A stretch of 64,000 nt of DNA from Charina bottae (GCA_023362775.1 JALMGJ010000002.1:57134914-57198913); one strand, 5' to 3'. Numbered from the stretch's first letter, positions 33,379 through 44,378 are shown. Made by a program: numbers and translations. Notes: generated from the letters alone by a model not told the origin.

Positions 33379-33918
33379 ATGGGGAAACGAACTGCTAAAA
33401 CCAGAGTTACCCAGTCCCAAAGGATGGCTTCACTGGAAGCGAAGACTGCACGTATCGATTTTGAACTGGAGACTATTAGCCAGCAGCTACAGACTCTCAT
33501 TCAATCCGTGCAGCAACTGGCCCTGGCTCCAAAGCAGGAAGGGGGGCCAGTGGCGGACTTAAAGCCTACTTTGATGACCATGGCAGCGGAGAGTGGCATG
33601 TCTAGCGGCGAGGAAGAAGAGGATGATTCTTCAGAACCTGAGCTGGAGGTGACACAACCTCCCGTAAGTGGATTACAAAGGGGTCAAGCCAGGGTGTTTG
33701 CAGTAAACAAACTGAAAATGCGGTTTGACGGCGACCCAGGGAAGCTGGCTTGCTTTATGACCCATGTCAGGGGTTTTATGGAGGAGTTTGAGAGCTCTTT
33801 CCTGAATGAAGAGGCCAAAGTGAGGTATGTCTCAAGTTTCCTAGAAGGAGAGGCTGCTTTATGGCTGGTGGCGTTGCATGACTCAAAGGCTCCTGAACTA
33901 TTAACAGCTTTATGTTAG
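33379..33918 (+). pseudogene. Younger Gypsy gag, N-terminal part
   Basis: The frame starts MGKRTAKTRVTQSQRMASLE, with a short coiled coil (ELETISQQLQTLIQSVQQL) and an acidic linker. The capsid-like core follows, with NKLKMRFDGDPGKLACF and YVSSFLEGEAALWLV. It ends through a frameshift at about 33900-33915. The following gag frame starts one register earlier, consistent with a 1-base loss or 2-base gain. Confidence 0.85.
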
Positions 33919-34544
33919 CATTGAGACGGAGATTTGAAGATATGCTATCTAAAATGTCAGCTAGGGTGCAACTGCAACAACTAAGTCAGGGAAACCGGAC
34001 TGTCGCAGAATATGCTATAGAGTTTAAAAAACTTATAAGCATGGTCCCTGGCTGCCCTGAATCGTTTCAGGTAGAATATTTTCAGATCGGATTGAAACCT
34101 GAGATTCTGGAAATGGCAGCGGGGAGAGGGGACCCAGACATCCTAGAAGAATGGGTCCAATTAGCAGGCAAAGCAGAGAGCACCCAATTAAGACTGAGAT
34201 CGTATAAAAAGCTGCAGAGTTCCGGGAAAAAAACGCTGGGACAACCCCAGGCAAAGAAACCATTCAGAGCAAATGCTTGGGAGGAGGAAAAAGAACGCAG
34301 AGCCAAAAGGGGCTTGTGCTTTAAATGCGGCAAAGAGGGACATCGTATTAGCAACTGCCCCCAAACAACCCCTGCGGTAAAGACAAAGCCGGAAAGCCAC
34401 CCTTCCAAGCCATCTAAGCTGCTGCTATGCAAGGGAACAGCCCATGCTTTGGATGAAAGCAAGATGCTGGAATTAGTTGGGGGAGAGAACGACTCCACTG
34501 ATGAAGAATTCCTGCCATTGGGAAACAAGCGACGCCTGGTCTAA
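33912..34544 (+). pseudogene. Younger Gypsy gag, C-terminal part with zinc knuckle
   Basis: The second gag frame continues the capsid (LRRRFEDMLSKMSARVQLQQ, GCPESFQVEYFQIGL) and contains one CCHC zinc knuckle, CFKCGKEGHRISNC, near residue 138. The frame ends at the TAA/TAG-type stop at 34542-34544. A slippery heptamer in this frame lies 16 bases before the stop. Gag would package the element RNA in cytoplasmic particles. Confidence 0.85.
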
Positions 34545-34563
34545 GATGCGCTGGTGGCCAGGC
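34520..34563 (+). promoter_or_regulatory. Programmed -1 frameshift signal between gag and pol
   Basis: GGGAAAC at 34520-34526 is read in the gag frame as G GGA AAC, exactly the X XXY YYZ form. A -1 slip enters the frame that runs open into the protease (DSG at 34679-34687). Seven bases downstream, GCCTGG (34534-34539) can pair with CCAGGC (34558-34563) around an 18-base loop. GGGAAAC is the known slippery site of the sushi-derived gene PEG10. A pseudoknot partner was not confirmed. Confidence 0.75.
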
Positions 34564-34828
34564 ATTCACAGATCGGCACCCAGATTCGTTGGTGAGTGGA
34601 GATTGTCCTACTATGCAAGTTAAGATAAAACTTGAGACTTTAGATGGGAGGGATCAGAACAATCTGATGGCGATGCTGGACTCGGGGTGCTCAAGATGTT
34701 TGATGCATCCTGCTATTGTTACGGGACTGAGACTTAAGTTGCACAAATTAAAAGTTCCCATCATATTTTGCCAGTTGGATGGGTCATATATGAAAGGGGC
34801 CCAGTGGAATACTATACAGAAGCCTTGA
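34545..34828 (+). pseudogene. Younger Gypsy protease
   Basis: In the -1 frame relative to gag, the region reads through to MAMLDSGCSRCLMHPAIVTG. DSG is the retropepsin catalytic triplet, here with Cys in place of the common Ala/Ser after it. The frame stops at 34826-34828. The protease/RT junction then lies in another frame (MTIGMHQETIRFIVAPISSQ, IVLGLKWLRKRNPHID) before a TAG at 34942-34944. Confidence 0.75.
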
Positions 34829-35532
34829 AAATGACTATTGGGATGCATCAAGAGACTATTAGGTTTATTGTGGCTCCCATATCCAGTCAGCCCATAGTGT
34901 TGGGGCTTAAATGGTTGAGGAAGCGCAACCCTCATATCGATTAGGTCTCTGGAGAAATGGAATTTGCAGACGGTTCGTATTGGGGAGTTGAGCGGGAGGC
35001 TGCAGGATTGTGTATGTTACGGGAATTACCTCAAGCAGCTGTGGCACCATCAGCGTATGAGGAGGAGGGGGAAATCTTTGTAGAGACTGAGTCAGACCAG
35101 ATGCCCCCTCATCGGAAAACAGACTGTTCTTTGCAACTGGAACCTGGGGCAGTATTGCCTAAGCCTAAGCTGTATTCAATGACTCATAAGGAATTGCAAG
35201 AGCTGAGGAATTTTATAGATAAAAATTTAAAGCGGGGATTTATTGAACCCTCCACGTCTCCCATGGCAGCTCCAGTGTTATTCCGGAAAAAGAAAGATGG
35301 TTCTTTAAGACTGTGTACTGACTATCGGGGGTTGAATGCTATTTGTATTTCCAATCAGTACCTGCTGCCTTTGATGAAAGATATGCTTCACTAAGCTGGA
35401 TTTGAGAGAAGCGTATTTTAGAGTACGCATAAAGGAAGGAGATGAGTGGAAAACTGCTTTTAATTGCCAGCTAGGTTGTTTCCAATATAAAGTCATGCCG
35501 TTCGGATTAAGGGGGGGGGGGCTGGAGTCTTC
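34829..35532 (+). pseudogene. Younger Gypsy RT, fingers and early palm, with frameshifts
   Basis: The frame from 34957 gives the Glu/Asp-rich linker, then [38 protein letters not shown] and MKDMLH before a frameshift near 35385. The next segment, [18 protein letters not shown] and YKVMPFGLR, lies in a different frame. It shifts back at the G run 35511-35521. The poly-G tract is the likely cause of that second shift. Confidence 0.8.
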
Positions 35533-36234
35533 ATGAGCTTAATTAATGAGGTTCTGCATGAATTCCTATATCAAGGGGTATTGGTATATTTGGATGATAT
35601 ATTGATCTGCACAGAGACCATGGAACAACATGTAAAATTAGTAAAATCAGTCCTAAAAAAGCTCTTAGAAAACAAGCTATATGTTAAGTTGTCTAAATGT
35701 GAATTTCATAAAGAAAAACTGGACTTTCTGGGTTACAGAATATCACATCAAGGCATAGAAATGGATCCCGCCAAAGTTAAAGATGTTTTGGCATGGGAAA
35801 CACCCAGAACAAAAAAGCAATTACAAGCTATTCTGGGATTTTCAAATTTCTATCGCCAATTCATTCCTTCTTTTGCTAAAATAGCGTTACCGTTAACGGA
35901 TATGTTAAAAACAAAGAAATCGGCTGATGGCGTATTAGCAAATAAGCCTCAGATGAAGTTAAAATGGACGCCAGCTTGCCAAACGGCTTTTGAACAATTG
36001 AAGCAGCTGTTCACTGCAGAACCCATTCTAAAACATCCTGATCCAGAAATCCCATTTGTGATACAGACAGATGCGTCAAACTCAGCAATTGGATGTGTAT
36101 TATTGCAAAAAGACAATAATAATCAATTAAGGCCCTGTGCATATATTTCTCGTAAGTTTACTGAGGCAGAACAGCGTTGGCTGGTTTGGGAGAAAGAAGC
36201 TTTTGCAGTGCGACATGCTTTAGCTACCTGGTGA
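35533..36234 (+). pseudogene. Younger Gypsy RT palm to RNase H
   Basis: This frame has the RT active site YLDD (35587-35598), thumb (FLGYRISHQGIEMDPAKV, LQAILGFSNFYRQFIPSF) and RNase H core (PFVIQTDASNSAIGCVL; Asp in TDAS). The frame ends at a TGA at 36232-36234 inside ALATW, probably a nonsense mutation. The same frame stays open beyond it. Confidence 0.85.
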
Positions 36235-38025
36235 CATCTGCTGGAGGGTTCTCCACATCCATTTGAAGTCTTTACTGACCATAAAAACTTGGAAGCCCTT
36301 AAAACATCTCGGAAATTAAATCCTGAACAAATCCGTTGGGCCGAATTTTTCAGTAGGTTTAATTTCACGTTGAAGTATTTACCAGCAGGGAAAAACTTTC
36401 TAGCAGATGCCTTGTCTAGATTACCGCAACATGACACTCAAATGGAACAAGTGGTATCTACAGTAATGTTTCCACAGCAATTGGGATTATCAAACCAGGA
36501 GGAGCCTGGTTCTGAGGGTGCCCCTTCACCTTTACCTGTACAGTTAGAAGGGAAGGTTGCTCTCACTCGACGCCAAGCCAAACAACATCAGCCCCCATGT
36601 GAACCTTCCTTAGAAAAAGAACTTCGGGAAGCTATGGTGAATGATGATTGGTGGAAAGCTCACAAACAAACGTTAACAGAGACTAATGGGGTGTGGTGGA
36701 GTGGAGACAGACTATATGTTCCTGAAACTGTGAGAAAAGCTATTTTACAACGTTGTCATGATAGTAAAGTTGCTGGACATTTTGGGTTTGTGAAAACTTT
36801 ACATTTGGTCAGAAGGCAATTTTGGTGGCCAACTCTGAGGAAAGATGTTAAACAGTATGTATTATCGTGTCATGTCTGTGCATCCATGAAAAAGGCGCCA
36901 GGAAAACCTGTGGGACTGTTACAAACAGTGGCTGAGCCAACGAGCCCATGGAAGCAAATTTCAATGGATTTCATCGTGGACTTACCTGAGAGTAAAGGCA
37001 AAACTGTAATATGGGTAGTGACTGATCTGTTTTCCAAGCAAGCCCATTTTATTCCTTGTAAAGGGTTGCCATCTGCTGGTCAACTAGCAAAGTTATTCAT
37101 TGTGCACATCTACCGAGCGCATGGCGCCCCCTTGCGGATTATCAGCGATCGCAGAAGTCAGTTTACCGCCAAATTTTGGAAATCATTTTTAAAATTGATT
37201 GGAACTGAGCAGGGGCTTACTAGCGGGCATCACCCCCAGGGGAACGGGGCTTGCGAATGGCTTAACTCCGTATTAGAGCAGTATTTACGTTGTTATATCA
37301 GTCATCAGCAAGACAATTGGGTGGAGTTGTTGCCCTTTGCTGAGGTGGCCTATAATAATGCTGTTCATCAAAGCACTGGATTTTCCCCATTTAAAGTGGC
37401 CACTGGTCAAGACTTTGTCCCTATTCCAGAACTGCCTGACCCTGCCATGATTCAGCCTTCTGATCCTGTATTGGCAGATGAATGGATTACAAAAATACGA
37501 TCGAATTGGCCTGTGATGCTGAAAATCTTGCAAGAAGCTAAAGACTCCTACAAGACCTTTGCTGATCGTAAACGAACTCCAGAATGGCCTTTGGTAGTGG
37601 GGGAAAAGTTTTATTTGTCTACAAAACATCTGAAATCAACTCAACCTTCCAAAAAGCTGGGTCCTAAGTTTATTGGGCCTTTTCCTATTGTGAAAGTGAT
37701 CAACCCTGTGGCCGCTCAGTTAGACTTGCGAAAAAACCTTCGTAGAGTACATCCTGTGTTCCACATCAGTTTATTGAAACCAGTTAAACCTGCTCCCCAG
37801 TGGCATCCAGATCCAGTGACACCTCCACCTATCATGGTGGGAGATAACGAACATTTTGAAATCCTGAACATTTTGGACTCCAGAATGCATAGGGGCAAAT
37901 TGCAGTATCTGGTTCAATGGAAACATTTGCCTGTGGGGTTTGAGGAATGGGTTGATAAAATTCATGTGTCTGCTCCAAGGTTACTGAAGAAATTCCATAA
38001 TCAGTTCCCTGCTAAGCCTGGTTAA
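36235..38025 (+). pseudogene. Younger Gypsy RNase H end, integrase and chromodomain
   Basis: In the same frame as the RT, past one stop. It carries the RNase H end (FEVFTDHKNLEALK, LADALSRLP). The integrase His-His-Cys-Cys zinc module and catalytic core follow, with D at 36967 (SMDFIVDL), D at 37147 (ISDRRSQF) and E at 37255 (ACEWLN), spaced as D,D-35-E. The C-terminus has a chromodomain-like block (FEILNILDSRMHRGKLQYLV, then WKHLPVGFEEWV). Integrase joins the DNA copy to the genome, and chromodomains steer such elements to chromatin marks. This segment is open for nearly 580 codons. Confidence 0.88.
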
Positions 38026-38184
38026 TTGTACAATTGTTATTGTTTCTCTTTTTCAGATCTCCATGCCTCCCATTGTGTTGCAGCCTGAAGAGTTCTGGAA
38101 TTGCTCAATATGTCTTTATGTTCATTTGTATATTTTAACCTTTCTTGTACTTGCCATATTACTCTTTCTTTTGGAAGGTCGGCA

Positions 38185-38542
38185 TGTCAGGGTTCATCTC
38201 TATGAATCCTGCCATTGGGATAAAGCCTAGTATAGTGCTGGTAGAGTAGTTAGGAGGGGGGATGGCAGTTGAGTGTTATGTCTGGTGGTGGAGGCTGGAG
38301 ACAGCTCGGCCAAGGTCGCACACCTGCAGCCGAGTGGAGATGGGAACGTTTGCCTCATGAGATCATCGGTTGGTGAATTGGCGCGCAAGGGGGGAAGTTA
38401 AGAGAGAATAGTTTGGTGGGAATTGGCATTCAAGTCTTTAGGAGTGCTTCAATTAACATGTATCCTGAATAAAGCTTTATCTGCATTTCACTGATCTGCA
38501 TGGAGAAGTGTTTATTGGGACATTGTTGTTGAGATCATCACA
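38185..38542 (+). mobile_element. 3' LTR of the younger Gypsy element
   Basis: The LTR begins TGTCAGGGTTCATC after a purine-containing GGAAGGTCGGCA stretch and ends ATCATCACA. AATAAA at 38470-38475 is the probable polyadenylation signal. The exact right end (38540-38544) is ambiguous because of CACACA. There is no upstream partner LTR in the window. Confidence 0.8.
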
Positions 38543-39166
38543 CATACAGAAATTCTGTTTCAAGTTGCTACAGGGGTGGGATGGGGGATACGTTTTTAAC
38601 TCTTGATTTAGAAAGTGCAGTCCGTCAGGGTATGCTATGTGAAGACAGCAGAGATCTTACAGAATATATTACATAAACCAGGCTCTTTTGTTTTACATGT
38701 GTCCCCTATGGGCATACATCAGCACCTAGTGCTTTTCAAGGAAGGATGTCCATTATCCCCAAACATTCAAAAAGAAGGGCAGTGATATTCAGATGATATA
38801 ATAGTGTTTGGGAGAGCAGAAAAGGACCATGAAAATAATTTGAGGTTAGTTTTGGATTTATTAAATCTTCAGGTTTAAGGCTCCATTTCAAAAAATGTAG
38901 GTGGAAGCAATCAGTACTATCCTTTTGGTGACATACAATTTCAATATGGGGATTGAAGTCTAATCCTGATTATGTGGCTGCAATTTTAGAGGAACTTCCT
39001 CAAAGGGATATCCTTATGTTATGTCCTTGCTTTGGTCTTCGATCTTGGTATGAAAAATTTATTCCAGATTATGCATCTGTGTCACAGCCCCTTCATAAGT
39101 TATTAAGGAGAATTAAAACCTGGAACAGGACAGTGGCTGCATAGACAGGTTTTGATAATGTGAAGA

Positions 39167-39197
<31 letters not shown>

Positions 39198-39284
39198 AAT
39201 AGCCCTGTACTGACATCATTTAATTTTGAGTTACCTATAATGGTAACAAAAGATGCTTCAGATGAATGATTGGTTCTATCTGCA
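38543..39284 (+). pseudogene. Old Ty3/Gypsy element: RT palm to RNase H start
   Basis: The old RT resumes directly beyond the younger insertion. With frameshifts ignored it shows CEDSRDLTEYIT and SAPSAFQGRMS, a degraded active-site region (YSDDIIVFGRAEKDHE), and the thumb (YEKFIPDYASVSQPLHKLL). RNase H begins as SPVLTSFNFELPIMVTKDAS. A GATT microsatellite (39167-39197) has expanded inside the frame. Sequence decay is greater than in the younger Gypsy. Confidence 0.7.
39167..39197. repeat. (GATT)n microsatellite
   Basis: About seven tandem GATT units inside the old Gypsy pol. Confidence 0.9.
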
Positions 39285-39897
39285 TCAAAAACACTTATTA
39301 TTGAAAGTAGATTTAAAAATGACAGGCTACAAGAATTACATGGAACATGTTACACTGAATTACATGTTACACTGGACATAAAAAAGAAACCAGCTGATGT
39401 CTTAATTAAAATGGATATACAAATAACAAACCAAAAAATGAAAAGAAATCAAGTTCTAGGACATTATTTGAAGGGACTAAAGAACAAGATTGTTAGAAGT
39501 AAAAGGAATGAATATAAAGTTGGTTTACTTGATTAAGGTTAAAATATATCTGTTGTTATCTCTGGTAACCCTAAATGGACTTTTGCTGACATCAGGACTG
39601 AAATGATGAGGCTTTATGGATTTTTTTATAGATAAGAAATGGGAGAGAGGAAGAAGAGATCATTTGTTATATTTTTAGAGAAGGTGATAAGTTACCAAAA
39701 TTGTTTATACTTGTGTTGAAGGGGGAAGTCACCTCTTTATATATTTCTTTTCTTTTTCTTTACTATATTCCTCTTTTTCTTTTTCTTTTTCTTTTTCTTT
39801 TTTTCTTTCTTTTCTGCATCTTCTATTTTTTATTTATTTTTGTTAGTTTAATTGTCAATTGTAATCTTTAATAAAATTACCAAAAAAAGAGATGACT
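39285..39897 (+). mobile_element. 5'-truncated L1-type 3' end
   Basis: From about 39540 the sequence has an L1 3' UTR look: GGACTTTTGCTGACATCAGG, GAAGGGGGAAGTCACC, a long CTTTTT-rich tract, AATAAAAT and a short A-tail. The 5' limit near 39285 is inferred from where old Gypsy coding is lost. An imperfect duplication (AGATGAATGATTG versus AGATGACTATTG) may mark the insertion. Confidence 0.5.
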
Positions 39898-40563
39898 ATT
39901 GAGTACCTGTGCCAGGAGACTTCAGGAAATGGCATAAGGTACTCCCCTAGCAATCATGACAAAGAAACAAAGATTATGAGATTTCTGTTGCTGACCAGGA
40001 ATTGATTCCCAAGTAAAGGCAAGAATAAAATCATGAGTTACTTTCCAATTACATGATAAGACAGCAGTTACACCAGTTGCACCATTACAGTCAGTATCAC
40101 TTCCAGGTATTGCTTGGGGGAAAAAAATCCTACTGACATTGTCAGTCCCTTTGATGGGGCTCCACTGGTCTGTTCTTAGGCTATAAAATTGATTGATTAT
40201 TAGAGTAAAAGCCACACGTGGCTCTACCCCATAACCTGCCACATCTCAGTTATAAACTGTATATCTGTGGTCTTTAGCAGGGAAGGAAATCCTAAAGGAT
40301 TAGTGTCTGATAATGGAATTTTAAAATTTTTAGCAGAATGTAATATTGTACATAGAAGGACATTAGTACATTATCCTCAAGCAAATTGGGAGATTGAGAA
40401 GTTGATCAGAATCCTGAAGGGTAGATTACAAACAGAATAGAAGGAAAAAGGTAGAAAGTCTTTAGTTCCAAATTTGTCCAGGTATCTAGAGCTATCTGTC
40501 ATGATATGCAGATCACCAGCAGAAATGTTGTGTGGAAGAGAGACACTTACTAATTCCTTAGCA
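39898..40563 (+). pseudogene. Old Ty3/Gypsy element: integrase
   Basis: Frames beyond the L1 tail read TPVAPLQSVSLPGIAW, TDIVSPFDGAP (first catalytic Asp region), FSREGNPKGLVSDNG (second Asp) and VHYPQANWEIEKL (Glu region). The C-terminal SPAEMLCGRETLTNSLA follows. This is the integrase of the element whose RT is at 33160 and 38543. It ends where a hAT MITE enters. Confidence 0.7.
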
Positions 40564-40825
40564 CACAGCTTTCCAAACTTTTCATGTTGGTGACACACTT
40601 TTTAGACATGCATCATTTCGTGACACACTCTTACAGCAGGGCACAAGGCAGGCACTAGGACCTGCGCGGAATCACAGCAGGCTTGGAGGCAGCAAGGCAC
40701 AAGGCAGGCACTAGGACCTGCGTGGAATCCTGGCAGGGCTCGGAGGCAGCAGCAGCAGCCGCAATACACCCAGACACTGCAGCTGACACATTAACGTGTC
40801 CCGACACACAGTTTGGAAAGCTCTG
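40564..40825. mobile_element. hAT-type MITE with 8-bp TSD
   Basis: CCTTAGCA at 40556-40563 and 40826-40833 flanks 262 bases with inverted ends CACAGCTTTCCAAAC and GTTTGGAAAGCTCTG. Inside is a 56-base tandem duplication starting at 40641 and 40697 (GCACAAGGCAGGCACTAGGA in both). It lies in the integrase of the old Gypsy element. Confidence 0.92.
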
Positions 40826-40869
40826 CCTTAGCATATGGACACTATCATTTAAATATTTTTATTGTTTTA

Positions 40870-41684
40870 TGTCTTAAATTTATTTATTTATTTATTTATT
40901 TGTTTGTTTGTTTGTTTATTATTTGGATTTATCCCCGCCCATCTCTACCATGGTAGACTCTGGGCGGTTTACAATCACAATATAAAAGTTAAAAACTTAT
41001 ACATTTAAAACTACCATAAAAATAAAAAATAGAAATCCGAAAAGATGGTATGTTTTTAAAAGGAGGATATTATTACGCTAACCACCCCCAGGAGGAACTA
41101 TTATGTCCTTCGTTCCAGGCAAGGCGGCAGAACCAGGTCTTTAATGACTTCCTGAAGGTCAGGAGCGAGGATGCCCGTCTCGCCTCAGGGGGCAAGATAT
41201 TCCATAAGGCGGGTGCTATCGCAGAGAAGGCACGCCTCCTGGACCCCGCCAGATGGAATTCTTTTAGTGATGGAATCCAGAGCATGCCCTCTCTGCATGA
41301 TCGGGTGGGGCGGGTCGATATAATCAGGATGAGACGGTCCCTCAAATACCCTGGTCCCATGCCATGTAGGGCTTTAAAGGTAATAACCAACACCTTGAAT
41401 TGGATCCGGAAGCAAACTGGGACCCAATGCAGCTCATGGAGTAGCGGTGTTACATGTGCTGATCTTATAGCACCCAGAACTACCCGTGCAGCTGCATTCT
41501 GGACCAGCTGAAGCTTCTGAATACTCTTCAAGGGTAGCCCCATGTAGAGCGCGTTGCAGTAATCTATATGGGAGATGACAAGGGCATGAGTGACTGTTCG
41601 GAGGGCCTCCTGATCCAGGAAGGGGCACAACTGGCGCACAACCCGAAGCTGTGCAAAGGCCCTCCTGGCCACGACTGCCACCAA
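40870..41684 (-). mobile_element. L2 LINE 3' part, minus strand
   Basis: The minus strand has a nearly clean 203-residue frame (41684-41073) with VARRAFAQLRVVRQLCPFLD, HALVISHIDYCNALYMGLPL, LLHELHWVPVCFRIQFKVLV, GPGYLRDRL and a SRRRAFSAIAPALWNILPPE segment, the complete L2 post-RT tail. The 3' end has CCGCCCAGAGTCTACC and (TAAA)/(CAAA) repeats at 40877-40925. It is 5'-truncated and relatively young compared with the L2 relics at 2.6 and 30.4 kb. Confidence 0.85.
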
Positions 41685-43515
41685 ATAGATTAAATAATAA
41701 TCTATTTAAATGTTTTAAATAGATTATTATTATTACTATTATTAATATTATTATATACACTATGGATATTTTAATTCCATACTGTATGTGTTTCAGTTCT
41801 GTTACCATGGATATTTCATTATTCCTTACCATGGATATTTTGTGTTTTTGCTGTAAACCAACCTAAGTGAATTCATTTAAATCAGTAGTATATGAAGGAG
41901 AGAAAGGGGAGGGAAGGAGGAACTGGGATAGTAAGATCAAGACCAGGCATTAACCTAGAAGGGGATATTTGGAAAATAAATAAGAGGAGATTAGAAAATA
42001 CATAGGCCAGCAGCCTGGGGCAAAGGGACTAAACTTTAAATGTATAAATAGATTATTGCTGTCTAGCACCTCCATTTTTATTTCCCCCAAATGCAGTGCG
42101 CTAAACGTTCCTTTAAAGACAGATGGGGGTGGCCACAAAATCATGACTTCTGCTCTGCTTTCCTGAGATGGAGTCATTTTTTTAAAAAAACCTACAGTAT
42201 CCAAAGACATAAAGAGAGCAGTCTGTTTGAAATCCACAATCATGTATGGTATTAGTCAATATGGATTGAACAGAGCCCAATTTTAATTCCCATTTGGAAG
42301 TTAATATAGGGTGCTCTGCAATATGAATATTACGGTCTACCACTTTTCTGGTAGCCTGAGGTCAAATCTCTAAGGCACACCCAGCTTGCAAAATGAACAT
42401 TTCTTCAAAGCCAAAGAGAATGCTTTCTTAGCTAAACTTTGCGTCTTTTCCATAATTTGATCAGATGGTTAATTTTAATCTAATTCATTTTTCTGTCCCT
42501 AGCCTTGACTAATTTGTTCTTGATTAATATGACACTTGAGAATCTCAAGATCAAATGATATGCTAATGAATCAGGATGTTCTGTTTTAACCACAGTTAAA
42601 TGGCTTTAAAGATTATGGGCACACACCCATAATGTGTGTGTTAGAGAACTACATGAATCTTCTCTCTCCAAGCAACGTTGGCTCTTTGCATACAGTATTG
42701 CCTGATTCAAACCTAATACTAAACCATGGCTTAGTGTTGTAAGAATGATCTGAAGAAAACTCCTGGCTTTTGTGTTTTCCTCCCATTTCTTTCCAATCTT
42801 TCACATGATGAGCAAATATGGAGAAAAAAAACGTGGACCTGCTTTTATCCAAATCCCCATTCATAAATGGGGGAACTGCATTTTGAATGAAATTAATAGC
42901 CACAAATAAATAAATAAATAAATACATCTCTACTTCTCATATTTGACATGTGTTGTGGGCTCTGTCATTCAATGGCTGCATAGTGAGGTTGTTCCCATCC
43001 CCCTCTAGCCTCCTTGTATGTTCTGTACTCCGTGGGTTTAGTTTTACCTTTTAGGCCTGGGCAGGGGAGAAAACCAGTTATTTGTTGTGCTCTGAGATTG
43101 TGTTTTCCTGCTTTGCCGGGGGGCTACAGGAGGTATAACTGGTGGCATTGTGATATCACCAGAGTGGACAGGACCAAACGTCTGGGTTGTGTATTTCTAT
43201 TGTTTTAGTTCTGTACACCAACTTGAGTCTTTTGATTTGGCAGCCTTATAAATCCAAGTTTTATTATTTCATCTCTTCAAAAATAAGGGATGCCCCCCTC
43301 AACAGCAGACATCACCCTAACCTTTTGGGGCTTTATGGGGTGCAAGTCATAAGAGACCTCTTTTGCAGCTAAAACCCTTCCAAATTTCTCCAAATATGAA
43401 AAAGGTTTCAGCCCCATCCACCATGAGAGCAAATGGGATACCAGGGCTATATGTGGGCTGCAGTCCACCACCTCAGCCATACTGTCAGTCTCCCTCCACT
43501 TTAGCTCCGTTCGCC
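41685..43515. other. No gene recognised; one AAAT microsatellite
   Basis: Motif-free frames only. An (AAAT)n run lies at 42900-42925. The stretch 42420-42600 is rich in TAAT-type words and could be a conserved element, but nothing proves it. Confidence 0.4.
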
Positions 43516-43908
43516 TGTCATGGTTTTATAGGTACACGTGTCAAGCATTGTAGGACTTGACTCATGTTTGCTTTTGCGCCAAAAGCCTTGCTAATTGGAA
43601 TGAGCCGTTCGCCTCCCTTGACATTCCTGACTCGGCCATTTTCTTCGCACGAACCGCGATAAGACACCTGGGCTGTTAGCAAGCGTTCTGATGGGAGGGG
43701 ACCGAATTGGAGTGGGAACTAGCTTGTTTTAAATTAGATAGTAAATGATGTCAGAGGGATGTTCTTGATATTGAATTATGCATGCCAATTTGGCCATTCG
43801 AAGCTTTGCATTTGCCCCATGTATTCTAATATTTAATAAATGAACCTTTTTAGCATAGACTGACTGAAAGATTTCTTGATTTGGGATTCTGATGCTGGGA
43901 CTCTCACA
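43516..43908 (+). mobile_element. Possible solo LTR
   Basis: A 393-base block starts TGTCATGGTTTTATAGG and ends GCTGGGACTCTCACA. It has a GC-rich first half and an AATAAA at 43835-43840. Its ending resembles the Gypsy LTR endings here. No target-site duplication is visible, so the boundaries are tentative. Confidence 0.4.
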
Positions 43909-44064
43909 CATACTCAATAAAGTGTCTTCCTTCTGCTTTATCAGTTAGCCCCTTGTCCCCAAGTTTTACTAAGAAGCTTCATTACAGCCAAGAGCAGTGA
44001 TACTAAATAGAAGAAATTGAATAATAAAACATTCCCCAGGGTGTTTATTTTGGATCCTGTATGG

Positions 44065-44378
44065 GAGGGTTTCTCAACCAGAGTTCCATGGACCCTAGGG
44101 TTCCACAAGAGGTCAATAGGGGTTCCTTGGGAGATCACAATTTATTTTTAAAAATATTTCAAATTCGGGCCACTTCACATTAAAGGGGTAAATTTCATTC
44201 TTTATTTTTTAGTTTAAGAACACTGTTAATGCATATACTGTATACAGGCCTACCCATGAAACAAATATAATAATTCTGTAACTTCTGGCCTATATTTGAG
44301 CCTGATTGTGCAGGGGTTCCCTGAGGCCTGAAAAATATTTCAAGGGTTCCTCCAAGGTCAAAAGGTTGAGAAAGGCTG
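44065..44378. mobile_element. hAT-type MITE with 8-bp TSD
   Basis: CTGTATGG at 44057-44064 and 44379-44386 flanks 314 bases. The ends are GAGGGTTTCTCAACC and, in reverse, CAGCCTTTCTCAACC. TTCTCAACC-type ends and 8-bp duplications are hAT hallmarks. There is no transposase frame. Confidence 0.9.

Larger units (their letters stand above)
33365..38542 (+). mobile_element. Younger Ty3/Gypsy chromovirus-type element lacking its 5' LTR
   Basis: The element holds gag, protease, RT, RNase H, integrase and a chromodomain in Ty3/Gypsy order, then an LTR at 38185-38542. No matching LTR exists upstream of gag, so the 5' LTR and primer-binding site are missing, by deletion or partial insertion. It sits in the RT of an older Gypsy copy. 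Coding is damaged by several frameshifts and at least two nonsense codons. The Gag type and chromodomain resemble sushi-like vertebrate Gypsy elements, the group from which several mammalian gag-derived genes arose. Confidence 0.9.

Noticed and set aside
36123..36437. Minus-strand frames opposite the Gypsy pol
   Set aside because: They mirror the coding strand of RNase H and have no motif of their own.
39922..40242. Minus-strand frame as a separate gene
   Set aside because: The plus strand carries the old Gypsy integrase here; the minus frame is its shadow.
43516..43908. Treating the block as a proven solo LTR
   Set aside because: TG/CA ends and a polyadenylation signal fit, but no duplication flanks it, so it is listed only as possible.
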